From the NCBI RefSeq assembly GCF_003269035.1, contig NZ_QLTK01000002.1:248001-312000 (forward strand): a DNA stretch of 64,000 nt, given 5' to 3'. Both the position numbers and the translations under genes were made by a program. Below the pieces are notes generated by a model. The model did not search any database, was not told the DNA's origin, and saw only the letters and a program-made list of their open reading frames with translations. The DNA comes from Paraburkholderia bryophila. Lineage in GTDB: Bacteria; Pseudomonadota; Gammaproteobacteria; Burkholderiales; Burkholderiaceae. Position 1 is the first letter of the stretch, and each line of letters begins with the position of its first letter. Of the stretch, positions 18,306-27,276 are shown piece after piece.

Positions 18306-18345
18306 AGCCTGAGCCAGCCCAATACAGCCTGATCCAGCCTAATAG
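18306..18345. repeat. Two-copy 20-bp tandem repeat
   Basis: agcctgagccagcccaatac and agcctgatccagcctaatag lie head to tail and match at 17 of 20 positions. The second copy runs over the stop codon of the citrate synthase-family gene. Confidence 0.8.
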
Positions 18346-19586
18346 TCTCCAACGTAGCGCGCGCGTGGCCGGATCAAGCGGCCGTCGCGCGCCTGTTCCA
18401 TGGCGTGCGCGATCCAGCCGACCACCCGGCCCACCGCAAATAACGTGAATGCCGCGCCGGCCGGCAAGCCGAGCACGCGTTCGATCGCAACCAGCGCATA
18501 GTCCACGTTCGGTTGCGCGCCGGTCGTGTCGTGCACCGTGCGCGCCAGCGCGAGCACGTCGCCGAGCGGCGAGCGGGCCGGCGCGCAATCGGCGAGCAGG
18601 TTCAGCAGGAGGCGGCCGCGCGGATCGCCATCCGGATAAAGCGGGTGCCCGAAGCCCGACAGCGTCGGCCCGTGCGCGCCGTGTTCGAGGCGCGCGAAAC
18701 GGTTCGCCAGAAAACGGTCGAGATCGGGCGCGCGCGAGGCCTCGTCGAGCAACGCGGCGATCCGCACGGTCTCGCCGCCATGTCGCGGCCCGGATAGCGC
18801 GGCGAGTCCGCCCGCCACCGCGCCGAACAAATGCGTTCCGGTCGACGTGATACAGCGCACCGTGAACGTCGACGCATTCAGTTCATGATCCGCGCAGGCC
18901 ACGAGAGCCGCCCTCAATAACCCGGCCTGCTGACGGTTGCGCACTTGCCATGCTGCCGCCAGTTGCCGGTGCAGCGGCTCGTTCGACGGCGCCGCCGAGA
19001 TCATCGCGGCGCCCAGTAGCCGCATCACGGCGCACGCGGTATCGAGTTGCGCGTCGCGGCCGAGCGCCCACACCCGCGGCATCTGCGCCGCGGCGGCTGG
19101 CAGCAGCACGAGCGCGCGGTCGAGCGGCGTGCTGTCGCTCCACAACTTTAGCCACGCATTCCACTGTGCGGCGGCGAACGGCACCGACGGCGCCTGAGCA
19201 ATGCGGCGCTCGCTGCATTCCCATAGCAAGGCGGCGATGTCCTCGAGCGAGGCGCTGCCCGCCAGTTCCATCGCATCGCGCCCGCGATACAGCAAGCGGC
19301 CGTCGGCCACCAGCGTGATCGACGATTCGAGCACCGGCACGCCCCAGTCCAGCACCTTCTGCGCGACCTTGCCGGCGCGCTTGCCGTCTTCCTTGCGTTT
19401 GGCGAGGCGCCGCACTTCGGCGGCGTCGTAGAGGCGGTGCCTGCTTTGCGCATCCGGCGTGGATTGAAGCATGCCGCGGCTCACGTACGCGTATAGCGTG
19501 GGCAGGCTGATGCCGAGCGCGGCGGCGGCTTCCGGTGCGGTCAGAAAATTCGAGTCGGGCATGGGGGCGGGCATCGGGGTGAGCAT
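18339..19586 (-). CDS. HTH-fused citrate synthase-family protein
   Basis: 415 aa. Residues ~13-65 are a MerR/excisionase-like DNA-binding helix-turn-helix (LTAPEAAAALGISLPTLYAYV, then RLYDAAEVRRLAKRKE). The rest is a citrate synthase fold with the catalytic residues present: His in SGPRHGGET, His in GFGHPLY, Asp in NVDYAL, and the terminal RPRARYVG. It could condense acetyl-CoA or propionyl-CoA with a 2-oxo acid, sense such metabolites, or both. It is divergent from a class III CoA transferase across an AT-rich double palindrome. The start could also be the ATG at 19574 or 19562; none has a strong ribosome site. Confidence 0.85.
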   Translation of the reverse strand: MLTPMPAPMPDSNFLTAPEAAAALGISLPTLYAYVSRGMLQSTPDAQSRHRLYDAAEVRRLAKRKEDGKRAGKVAQKVLDWGVPVLESSITLVADGRLLYRGRDAMELAGSASLEDIAALLWECSERRIAQAPSVPFAAAQWNAWLKLWSDSTPLDRALVLLPAAAAQMPRVWALGRDAQLDTACAVMRLLGAAMISAAPSNEPLHRQLAAAWQVRNRQQAGLLRAALVACADHELNASTFTVRCITSTGTHLFGAVAGGLAALSGPRHGGETVRIAALLDEASRAPDLDRFLANRFARLEHGAHGPTLSGFGHPLYPDGDPRGRLLLNLLADCAPARSPLGDVLALARTVHDTTGAQPNVDYALVAIERVLGLPAGAAFTLFAVGRVVGWIAHAMEQARDGRLIRPRARYVGDY

Positions 19587-19608
19587 GAAAGCCGAGAAGA
19601 ACCGAAGA

Positions 19609-19637
19609 AATCAATATATATTGATTATCATAATCAA
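19609..19637. promoter_or_regulatory. Two overlapping AT-rich palindromes (candidate operator)
   Basis: AATCAATATATATTGATT (19609-19626) is a perfect 18-bp palindrome. It overlaps TTGATTAT-c-ATAATCAA (19621-19637), perfect 8+1+8. A further GTTGATTG follows at 19640-19647. The site lies midway between the divergent HTH-citrate synthase and CoA-transferase genes, in otherwise GC-rich DNA. Confidence 0.7.
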
Positions 19638-19702
19638 GGTTGATTGCGAAGGGTGGGGATTCTAGACTCGGTTTCACTTTCTTTCGCTTCGGTACGAACG
19701 AC

Positions 19703-21091
19703 ATGACGCCTGAACTCGCTCTCAAACAGATCTGGACGCTAGCGGGCTGCGACCCGACCGCGCTGCACGCCGTCACGCTGAGCGGCGCCGATCCGGGCTT
19801 GCCGTCGGTCTTCCGGGTCGGCAGTCTGGCGTCGGCGACCATCGCCGCGACCGGCCTGGCGGCAGCCGACTATCACCGCTTGCGCACGGGCCACCGGCAG
19901 CGGGTCGCGGTGCAGATGCGGCGCGCGCTCGCGTCGTTTCGCAGCGAACGGTATTTGCGTATCGACGATGGGCCGCCGCCCGCGTTGCGCGATCCGGTGA
20001 TGGGTTTCTACGAGACGCGAGACGGCCGCTGGATTCAACTGCACACGAATTTCCCGCATCACCTGCAAGGCGTGTTGACGGTGCTCGGCTGCGAGAACAG
20101 TCCAGCGGCTGTGGCTGCCGCGATCCGCAAGTGGGACGGCGCAACGCTCGACCAGACGCTCGCGGATGCGGGCCTCTGCGCCGCGCTGATTCGCACGCCC
20201 GAGGAGTGGGCCACGCTCGACCAGGCGCAGGCGATCGCCGGCTTGCCGCTGTTCGAGATCGAGCGCATTGGCGACGCGCCGGTCGAATCGCCGCGCCCCG
20301 GCGACGCGAAGCGGGCGTTGGCGCGCGTGCGGGTGCTGGATTTGTCGCGCATCATCGCGGGTCCGGTGGCGGGGCGCGCGCTCGCGCAGCACGGCGCGGA
20401 CGTGCTGATGATCAACGGCCCGCATCTGCCCAACATCGCGCCGCTGGTGATCGACAACGGACGCGGCAAGCGCTCGGCGCTGGTCGATCTGCGCGAGGCG
20501 GCCGGCCGCGAGACCTTACGCGGCCTTGCCGGCGGCGCCGACGTGTTTCTGCAAGCGTATCGACCCGGTGCGCTGGCGGCGCGCGGCTTCGGTCCCGACG
20601 AGTTGGCGCGGATCCGGCCGGGCATCGTGTACGTGTCGGTGTCCGCGTACGGGCACGCAGGCCCGTGGTCGCAACGACGCGGCTTCGATAGCCTGGTGCA
20701 GTCGGCGAGCGGCATTGCCTGGACCGAGCAGCGGGCGGCGGGTTGGGCCGAGCCGAAACATCTGCCGTGTCAGGCGCTGGATCACGCGACCGGCTACCTC
20801 GCCGCGTTCGGTGCGATGGTCGCATTGGCGCGGCGCGCGACCGAGGGCGGAAGCTGGCACGTGCGGGTCTCCCTGGCGCAAACGGGACGTTGGTTGCAGT
20901 CGATCGGGCAGATTGCCGACGGCTGGAAAGCGCCTGATGTGTCGATCGACGAGGTGTCGGATTGTCTGGCGACGGTGGCTTCGGACTTCGGCCGTGTGCT
21001 GGGCGTGTTGCCCGCCGAAGAGCTGGACGAAACGCCGGTGTTTTTCGCGTTGCCGCCGGCCCGCCTGGGCGCGCACGACGCCAGCTGGTAG
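19703..21091 (+). CDS. Class III (CaiB/BaiF-type) CoA transferase
   Basis: 462 aa from the ATG at 19703. Formyl-CoA/carnitine-CoA transferase family: moves CoA between carboxylic acids through an enzyme-bound thioester. A ~210-residue N-terminal segment precedes the typical core that starts ALARVRVLDLSRIIAGPVAGR. The catalytic-type Asp is Asp360 in QALDHATGYLAAFGAMVAL, after the diagnostic GFDSLVQSASGIAW block. Substrates cannot be read from sequence. The divergent partner with a citrate synthase fold suggests a shared acyl-CoA pathway, which is an inference only. The leftward GntR gene ends 30 bp downstream. Confidence 0.87.
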   Translation: MTPELALKQIWTLAGCDPTALHAVTLSGADPGLPSVFRVGSLASATIAATGLAAADYHRLRTGHRQRVAVQMRRALASFRSERYLRIDDGPPPALRDPVMGFYETRDGRWIQLHTNFPHHLQGVLTVLGCENSPAAVAAAIRKWDGATLDQTLADAGLCAALIRTPEEWATLDQAQAIAGLPLFEIERIGDAPVESPRPGDAKRALARVRVLDLSRIIAGPVAGRALAQHGADVLMINGPHLPNIAPLVIDNGRGKRSALVDLREAAGRETLRGLAGGADVFLQAYRPGALAARGFGPDELARIRPGIVYVSVSAYGHAGPWSQRRGFDSLVQSASGIAWTEQRAAGWAEPKHLPCQALDHATGYLAAFGAMVALARRATEGGSWHVRVSLAQTGRWLQSIGQIADGWKAPDVSIDEVSDCLATVASDFGRVLGVLPAEELDETPVFFALPPARLGAHDASW

Positions 21092-21121
21092 CGGTCTCGA
21101 CCGGCGTTCGTGTCGCGCTGC

Positions 21122-21868
21122 CTACTTCCGCAACTCCGCGACGAAGTCGTAGTAATCGTTGCGGCAATACGTGTCGGTCAACTCGATGGCCCGCTGGTCG
21201 GCGGTGTAGCCCACGCGGGTGATCAGCAGCAGCGCGTCGTTCGGCGCGATGCTCATCTGCTGCGCGATTTCGTCGCTCGCATTCACTGCGCGGAAGTGCT
21301 GCAGCGCACGCACGATCGTCAGCCCGCGCTGTTCCAGGTACGTGTACAACGAATCGCCGATCGCCTGCGGATCGGGAATCACCGCGGAAGGAAAGGTGGA
21401 GTTTTCCACCGCCATCACGATGCCGTCGGCCAGCCGCAAACGCCGCAAACGCGTGACCGCTGCAGCCGGCGACAAACCGAGTTGAATCACTTCGTCGCGA
21501 TTGGCCGGCAGGATTTCGCGCGACAGCCACTTCGAACTCGGCGTGAAACCGCGCCGCCGCAACATTTCGCTAAAGCTCGACAGACGCGACAGCGGATCTT
21601 CATAGCGCGGTGTGATGAAGCTGCCCGCGCCCTGCGTGCGCCGGATCAGGCCCTGCTCGACCAGCAACGCGATCGCCTTGCGCGACGTGATGCGCGATAC
21701 GCCGAGTGCCTCGGAGAGCACCCGTTCCGAGGGTAGTGCTTCACCGGCGTTCCAGCGGTTTTCGTGAATCGCGGTGCCGAGCTTGCGGGCGAGCTGCAGA
21801 TACAGCGGCGTGTCGTTTTCCGGGTCCGGGCGCAGATCGCGCCAGCGGTCTTCCGAGGCAGAGGTCAT
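21122..21868 (-). CDS. GntR-family regulator with UTRA ligand domain
   Basis: 248 aa from the ATG at 21868 (a GTG at 21877 is possible). Residues ~20-85 are the winged helix (LPSERVLSEALGVSRITSRKAI, then GSFITPR) and ~95-245 the UTRA/HutC effector domain (DPLSRLSSFSEMLRRRGFTPSSK, ending TDTYCRNDYYDFVAELRK). This sub-family commonly senses sugar phosphates, aminosugars or histidine-pathway compounds. No transport or sugar gene is beside it, so its ligand is open. It is divergent from the aldo-keto reductase with 150 bp between them, which makes that gene a possible target. Confidence 0.9.
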   Translation of the reverse strand: MTSASEDRWRDLRPDPENDTPLYLQLARKLGTAIHENRWNAGEALPSERVLSEALGVSRITSRKAIALLVEQGLIRRTQGAGSFITPRYEDPLSRLSSFSEMLRRRGFTPSSKWLSREILPANRDEVIQLGLSPAAAVTRLRRLRLADGIVMAVENSTFPSAVIPDPQAIGDSLYTYLEQRGLTIVRALQHFRAVNASDEIAQQMSIAPNDALLLITRVGYTADQRAIELTDTYCRNDYYDFVAELRK

Positions 21869-22018
21869 GGGGCTCACGCAAGAAGGGCAAGCGGCAATTC
21901 TATGACATCGGCGCGCTGCGTTATAGCGGGCTTTTGCCTGGTGCCCGATCGAATGCCCGTTCAGCCGCTAAACTCGTCGCGTGCGTCACGCACCATTGAG
22001 CCACTTCGAGGAGTCAGC

Positions 22019-22864
22019 ATGACGAGCGATATCGCAAGCGTGAGCCTGCCGGACGGCGAACGCATTCCACAACTGGGGCAGGGCACATGGGAGATGGGCG
22101 AAGCGCCGACCCGGCGCGCCGCCGAAATCGCCGCACTGCGCTGCGGGATCGAACTCGGCATGACGCTGATCGATACCGCGGAAATGTACGGCGACGGCGC
22201 GACCGAACAGCTGCTCGGCGAGGCGCTCGCGGGCTTGCGCGATCAGGTGTTTCTGGTCAGCAAGGTGTATCCGCATAACGCCAGCCGGCGCGGCGTGATC
22301 GCGGCCTGCGAACAGAGCCTCAAGCGACTGAAGACCGATCGGCTCGACCTGTATCTGCTGCATTGGCGCGGCTCGGTGCCGCTTGCCGAAACCGTTGAAG
22401 GCTTCGAGGCGTTGCGCCGGGCGGGCAAGATTCGCCATTGGGGCGTCAGCAATTTCGACACCGACGATATGGAAGAACTCATCGCGACACCCGGCGGCGA
22501 CGCCTGCGCGACCAACCAGATTCTGTATAACGTGGCGCGTCGCGGGCCGGCGTTCGACCTGTTGCCGTGGCTCGCCGCGCACAAGATGCCGGCGATGGCG
22601 TACAGCCCGGTCGATCACGCGCGCTTGCCCAAACGCTCGCCGCTCGACGATATCGCCGACGCGCGCGGCGTCTCGGTGTTTCAGGTGGCGCTCGCGTGGG
22701 TGTTGCGCGAGCCGGGCGTGTTCGCGATTCCCAAGGCGGGGCGCGTCGAGCATGTGCGGGACAACCATCGCGCGTCGCAACTGCGGCTCGGCACCGACGA
22801 ACTCGCGGCTATCGACGCTTACTTCAAGCCGCCGCGTAGCAAGCGCGCGCTCGAAATGCTGTGA
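22019..22864 (+). CDS. Aldo-keto reductase
   Basis: 281 aa from the ATG at 22019 (GAGGAG upstream). NADPH-dependent oxidoreductase of the AKR superfamily with a TIM-barrel fold. The catalytic set is visible: Asp and Tyr in LIDTAEMYGDG, Lys in FLVSKVYP, His in LYLLHWRGS. The cofactor end IPKAGRVEHVRDN matches the NADP phosphate-binding loop. It reduces aldehydes or ketones; the substrate is not predictable. Convergent with the Rap1a-like gene, 12 bp away. Confidence 0.93.
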   Translation: MTSDIASVSLPDGERIPQLGQGTWEMGEAPTRRAAEIAALRCGIELGMTLIDTAEMYGDGATEQLLGEALAGLRDQVFLVSKVYPHNASRRGVIAACEQSLKRLKTDRLDLYLLHWRGSVPLAETVEGFEALRRAGKIRHWGVSNFDTDDMEELIATPGGDACATNQILYNVARRGPAFDLLPWLAAHKMPAMAYSPVDHARLPKRSPLDDIADARGVSVFQVALAWVLREPGVFAIPKAGRVEHVRDNHRASQLRLGTDELAAIDAYFKPPRSKRALEML

Positions 22865-22876
22865 GCGCGAGCGCTA

Positions 22877-23356
22877 TCAATCGCAACCGTGGTGCAGGTG
22901 CACGGAGCCCAGCACCGCGACTTCCGCGGGCGTGTGCCTGAGCGAATCGTCGCTCACCTGCGCGGCGTCGGCGATGAAATCGTCGACGATCGACGACACC
23001 TGCGTGTTGCGCAGGCATAGCGACACGCGCTGCGTTTCATTGGCTGGCAACGCCGAACGTTGACCGAGGAACAGCACGCCGTACTGATAACCGTGGATGA
23101 TGCCGCGGATCGCGCCGACACATTGACCCTGCGCGACGTTGTCGTTCTTCTGCTTGCAGGTTTGCGCGAGCGAGTAGGCGGAAAAACTGGGGTCGACCGG
23201 CGGCGCGGCTTGTGACAGCGTGGGTGATAGCGGCGCGGGTTGCGCCGGGGTTTGCGCCGGTGTTTGCGCATGAGCGAGCGATGCGAGGCCCAGCGCGGCG
23301 GTTACCAGCAGGCCGGTCGCCACGCGTGTTGCGAAGGGGGGGACGTTTCGTTGCAT
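22877..23356 (-). CDS. Secreted Rap1a/Tai4-like protein
   Basis: 159 aa with an N-terminal signal peptide (VTAALGLASLAHAQ) and a Gln/Pro/Thr-rich linker (TPAQTPAQPAPLSP). The ~100-residue mature domain has the Rap1a/Tai fold pattern: Cys in LAQTCKQK, CVGAIRGIIHGYQYGV, CLRNTQVSSIVDDFIAD, with paired cysteines that could form disulfides. Tai4/Rap1a proteins are periplasmic immunity proteins against type VI amidase effectors, but many members are not next to effectors, and no toxin gene is adjacent here. The domain name is therefore firmer than the function. Confidence 0.75.
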   Translation of the reverse strand: MQRNVPPFATRVATGLLVTAALGLASLAHAQTPAQTPAQPAPLSPTLSQAAPPVDPSFSAYSLAQTCKQKNDNVAQGQCVGAIRGIIHGYQYGVLFLGQRSALPANETQRVSLCLRNTQVSSIVDDFIADAAQVSDDSLRHTPAEVAVLGSVHLHHGCD

Positions 23357-23675
23357 GTTGTGGTGCCCTCATATCGAACGTTGAATCTGATATGAGGCGA
23401 TCGATGCGGTTTGGTTCCGGGCGGATACCGAGATCACCGGTTCGGGTCGACCTTGCCGGCGCGCCTGTCGACGTGCCGTGCTGGGCGTGCCGTAGCGGAT
23501 TGCCGGCCGGTTGGCATGCATGACTATGCCGTCTGATCGAACCGGCCTCGTGCGGTGACGCTCGACCGGGGGATCGAGACATCACCGCCGATGCCAGCGG
23601 ACAGCGCACGGTAGCCGGCTGTGTCGTCGGCGAGGGTAGGGCGCGGGGGCCCCCTACCCATGAAACGGGCGATTG
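23357..23675. other. Intergenic region, about 320 bp
   Basis: Upstream of the Rap1a-like gene and downstream of the glycine-rich gene, both leftward. No gene supported. ATTGAATCTGATATGAGGCGATCG and similar short inverted bits near 23375-23400 do not amount to a defined site. Confidence 0.35.
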
Positions 23676-24611
23676 CTAGTGCCCGCTTCCTCCGCCGTTG
23701 CCACCGCCGTTACCGCTGCCACCCTTGCCTCCGTGACCGCCGCCGAAGCCTCCGCCAAAGCCTCCGCCGAAACCGCCACCGAAGCCACCGCCAAAGCCAC
23801 CACCGAAACCACCGCCTTTGCCACCGCTTGGGCCGCCGCTGGAGCCGCCGCAACCACAGCCTGCGCTCCCGCTGCTGCCGCTGCTGCCGCCACCGCTGCT
23901 GCTTCCACCGCCACTGCTTCCACCGCCGCTGCTTCCGCCGCCACTACTTCCACCGCCGCTGCTTCCACCGCCGCTGCTTCCGCCGCCGCTGCTTCCGCCG
24001 CCGCTACTTCCGCCGCCGCTACTTCCACCGCCGCTACTTCCACCGCCACTACTTCCGCCACCGCTGCTACCGCCGCCGCTGCTACCACCACCACCGCTGC
24101 TTCCGCCGCTATTGCCTTTACCACCCGTACCCGAAGAACTTCCGCCGCCGCTGCCCGCTCCAGCGGCGCCGCCCGCTGCACCGCCCGCGGCGCCACTACC
24201 ATTCGCACCCGCGCCGCTGTTGCCGCCGCTCGCCGCGCCGTTGCTGCCGCTGCCACCGCCGTGATGGCCGCAGCCGGCAATATTGGCGTTCTCGCAGCCT
24301 TGCGGCTGGAAGATCGCGGCCGCATCGTCGGCGGCGGTCGTGTCGCCGGGCGCGGCGCCCGTTGCCGATTCGCCCGCCGTCACACCCGCCGTCGCTTCAC
24401 CCGCCATCGCGCCGTCCGCTTGCGCGAGCGAGCGCGTCGTGCCGTGCGTGTCGCTGGCCGGCAGCGGCGCATCGGCGAGTACGATCCACTTCGGGATCAC
24501 ATCGGTCGATGCCGGATAAGCGAGTTGAGTAGCCAACGCGGTGACGCCTGCGACGATCGCCGCGCTCCGCAGGATCCCGAAGTAATACCGGTTATATCTG
24601 ATGGTCTTCAT
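23676..24611 (-). CDS. Exported glycine-rich protein with two tandem-repeat blocks
   Basis: About 311 aa from the ATG at 24611 (GGGAGAG upstream). The N-terminus MKTIRYNRYYFGILRSAAI has a single hydrophobic segment (AAIVAGVTALATQLA) that may be a signal anchor. A ~70-residue Ala/Thr-rich region and a CENANIAGCGHH segment follow. Then come about 13 repeats of Gly-Gly-Gly-Ser-Ser, a GCGCGG break, about six repeats of Gly-Gly-Gly-Phe, and a GGSGNGGGNGGGSGH end. Two different repeat units in one protein look like a structural or adhesive surface protein. No homologous family recognised. Confidence 0.7.
   Translation of the reverse strand: MKTIRYNRYYFGILRSAAIVAGVTALATQLAYPASTDVIPKWIVLADAPLPASDTHGTTRSLAQADGAMAGEATAGVTAGESATGAAPGDTTAADDAAAIFQPQGCENANIAGCGHHGGGSGSNGAASGGNSGAGANGSGAAGGAAGGAAGAGSGGGSSSGTGGKGNSGGSSGGGGSSGGGSSGGGSSGGGSSGGGSSGGGSSGGGSSGGGSSGGGSSGGGSSGGGSSGGGSSGGGSSSGGGSSGSSGSAGCGCGGSSGGPSGGKGGGFGGGFGGGFGGGFGGGFGGGFGGGHGGKGGSGNGGGNGGGSGH
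23737..23815. repeat. 12-bp codon-phase repeat coding Gly-Gly-Gly-Phe
   Basis: About six copies of a ccgccgaagcct-like unit with third-position variation only. Confidence 0.85.
23890..24105. repeat. 15-bp codon-phase repeat coding Gly-Gly-Gly-Ser-Ser
   Basis: About 13-14 copies of ccaccgccgctgctt-like units in strict 15-bp register, differing mainly at synonymous positions. Confidence 0.9.
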
Positions 24612-25047
<436 letters not shown>

Positions 25048-27276
25048 TTATTCGCTGCGTCCGGCGCTTTCGGGCGCGCTGTCGGCGCCGATGTCCGGGA
25101 GCGTGCCTGCGTCGTCGCGCGAGGCGGCTTGCAGGGTGCGTAGTTGATCGATAGGGATATGGCAGCGGATGCGATGCGCGGCCGCTTGCCCACCGTTCGC
25201 ATCGAAGCCGCCGGCATCGGCGAACGGCGGGTCCTGCTGTTCGCAGATCGCGCCGAGCTTGCGCGGGCAGCGTGTGTGGAACACACAGCCGGACGGCGGC
25301 GAAGCCGCGCCCGGCAGATCGCCGGACAGGCGGATACGCGCGCGAGCGGGGCGGCCGCCGCCGTCGGCCCCACCGTCATGGGTGGTGTCGAGCGTCGGCA
25401 CGGAAGACAGCAACGCCTCGGTATAAGGATGATGCGGCCCGCCGAACACCGCGGCCGCCGGTCCGATTTCCAGCAGCCGGCCGAGATACAGCACGGCGAT
25501 GCGATCCGCCAGATAGCGCACCACGTGCAGATCGTGTGAGATAAAAACGTAACTCACGCCGCGCTCGCGCTGCAGATCGGCGAGCAGGTTGAGGATCGCG
25601 GCCTGCACGGAGACGTCGAGCGCGGAGGTCGGTTCGTCGCAGACCACCACGCGCGGTTCGCCGGCAAACGCGCGGGCAATCGCCACGCGTTGTTTGAGTC
25701 CGCCGGACAGTTGGCGCGTGCGCGAGCCGAGATAGCGCTCCGGCAAACGCACGGCGGCCGTCAGCGTGGCGAGCCGTTCGTCGATGGCGGGCCCGCGCAA
25801 CGGCGTGAGCCGCGACAGCGCGCGGCCGATCAAACGCTTGACCGAATGCGCGCGATTGAGCGCCGAGTCCGGGTTCTGAAACACGATCTGTAGCGACTTG
25901 ACCTGTTCGTCGTTGCGCCGCGTCACGCGCGCGGCGAGCGGCGCGCCGTCGAGTTCGAGCACGCTGCCGGCGTCCGGCGTGAGCAGGCCGAGCATCAGCT
26001 TGGCGAGCGTCGTCTTGCCGCTGCCCGATTCGCCGACGAGGCCGAGCGTCTCGCCGCTCGCGAGGTCGATTGAAACGTCGTCGACCGCGCGCAACGGGGC
26101 GCCGCCTACATGAAACGTTTTCGAGAGTTTGTCGGTGCGCAGCACGAGCGGACGCGCGTCGCCTTCGCGCGATTCGAGACGGCGTTCCTGCAACGTGGCC
26201 TCGTCGGCCTCGGCGACCTCAGCGACAGCGCGCGGCAATTCAAGCGCGCGTTCGTGGTAGTGGCAGCGCGACATCTGATCGCCATGCGCGGCGCTCACCC
26301 GGTACGGCGGCGGCGCTTCGCGGCGGCAGCGGTCGTCGGCGAGACGGCAGCGCTCCGCGTAGATGCAGCCCTGCGTGACCGAGCCCGGCAGCGGCAGGCT
26401 GCCCGCGATCGTGTCGAGCCGCTCGCTGTCCTTGCTGCGCCCGGCGGTGGGCAAGCAACGCAATAGCCCGACAGTGTAAGGATGGCGTGGCCGCGTGAAG
26501 ACGTCCTGCGTGGCGCCTTCCTCGACCAGCTTGCCGGCGTACAGCACGCCGACGCGCTCGCACATCCGCCCGATCACCGCGAGGTTGTGGCTGATGAACA
26601 GCACGGCGGTGCCGAGTTCCTCGCGCAACTGCGCGACGAGGTCGAGCACTTCGGCTTCGACCGTGGCGTCGAGCCCGGTGGTCGGTTCGTCGAGAATCAG
26701 CAGCGCGGGGTTCGAGGCGAGCGCCATGGCGATCACCACGCGCTGTTGCATGCCGCCCGACAGCTGATGCGGATAGCTCTCCATCACCCGCTCGGGCGCC
26801 GCGATGCGCACGCGCTGCAGCATCTCGCGCGTGCGCTGCAGCGCTTCGTCGCGCGCGACGCCGGCCGCCTCGAACGCTTCGGAGACTTGCCGCGCGATCG
26901 TCAGCGACGGATTCAGCGCGCGCCCCGGGTCCTGATAGACGATCGAAATCGCGTTCGCACGCAGATGGCGCAGCGCGTCGGCGTCGAGCTTCTGCACGTC
27001 TTCGCCGGCAATCACGATCTTGCCCGCCTTGACCTTGCCGTTGCGCGGCAGATAGCGCAGCGTGGCCATCGCCACCGTCGACTTGCCGCAGCCCGATTCG
27101 CCGACGAGCCCATACGCTTCGCCGCGCCGCACGCGAAACGATACGTCCTGCAGCACTTCGCGATCGCGTCCGCGCATCCGGTACGTCACGGTCAGGCCGA
27201 CGACGGTCAGCGCGTCGGTGCGGTCGCTCTTCGACACGTCGAAGGCGGGGAACGAGGAGGGCGGCGGTCCGTTCAT
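25048..27276 (-). CDS. Fused double ATPase of a peptide-type ABC importer
   Basis: 742 aa, two DppD/DppF-type ATPases in one chain, as in GsiA or YejF. First half: Walker A GESGCGKST, signature LSGGMQQR, Walker B LLILDEPT. Second half: GESGSGKTT, LSGGLKQR, VVVCDEPTSALD. Each half ends with the Cys-rich oligopeptide-transporter tail (GCIYAERCRLADDRC; GCVFHTRCPRKLGAIC). Powers uptake through the two permeases encoded just upstream. The ATG at 27276 overlaps the permease stop codon (ATGA), so translation is coupled. The frame is open beyond 27276, but that part lies over the permease gene. Confidence 0.95.
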   Translation of the reverse strand: MNGPPPSSFPAFDVSKSDRTDALTVVGLTVTYRMRGRDREVLQDVSFRVRRGEAYGLVGESGCGKSTVAMATLRYLPRNGKVKAGKIVIAGEDVQKLDADALRHLRANAISIVYQDPGRALNPSLTIARQVSEAFEAAGVARDEALQRTREMLQRVRIAAPERVMESYPHQLSGGMQQRVVIAMALASNPALLILDEPTTGLDATVEAEVLDLVAQLREELGTAVLFISHNLAVIGRMCERVGVLYAGKLVEEGATQDVFTRPRHPYTVGLLRCLPTAGRSKDSERLDTIAGSLPLPGSVTQGCIYAERCRLADDRCRREAPPPYRVSAAHGDQMSRCHYHERALELPRAVAEVAEADEATLQERRLESREGDARPLVLRTDKLSKTFHVGGAPLRAVDDVSIDLASGETLGLVGESGSGKTTLAKLMLGLLTPDAGSVLELDGAPLAARVTRRNDEQVKSLQIVFQNPDSALNRAHSVKRLIGRALSRLTPLRGPAIDERLATLTAAVRLPERYLGSRTRQLSGGLKQRVAIARAFAGEPRVVVCDEPTSALDVSVQAAILNLLADLQRERGVSYVFISHDLHVVRYLADRIAVLYLGRLLEIGPAAAVFGGPHHPYTEALLSSVPTLDTTHDGGADGGGRPARARIRLSGDLPGAASPPSGCVFHTRCPRKLGAICEQQDPPFADAGGFDANGGQAAAHRIRCHIPIDQLRTLQAASRDDAGTLPDIGADSAPESAGRSE

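Noticed and set aside
22877-23356. Rap1a/Tai4-like protein as immunity gene of a type VI effector pair
   Set aside because: No effector-like gene lies beside it; the neighbour is an aldo-keto reductase, so an immunity role is not supported here.
23890-24105. Regularly spaced repeats resembling a CRISPR array
   Set aside because: Units are 15 bp, contiguous, without spacers, and in codon phase of a glycine-rich gene.
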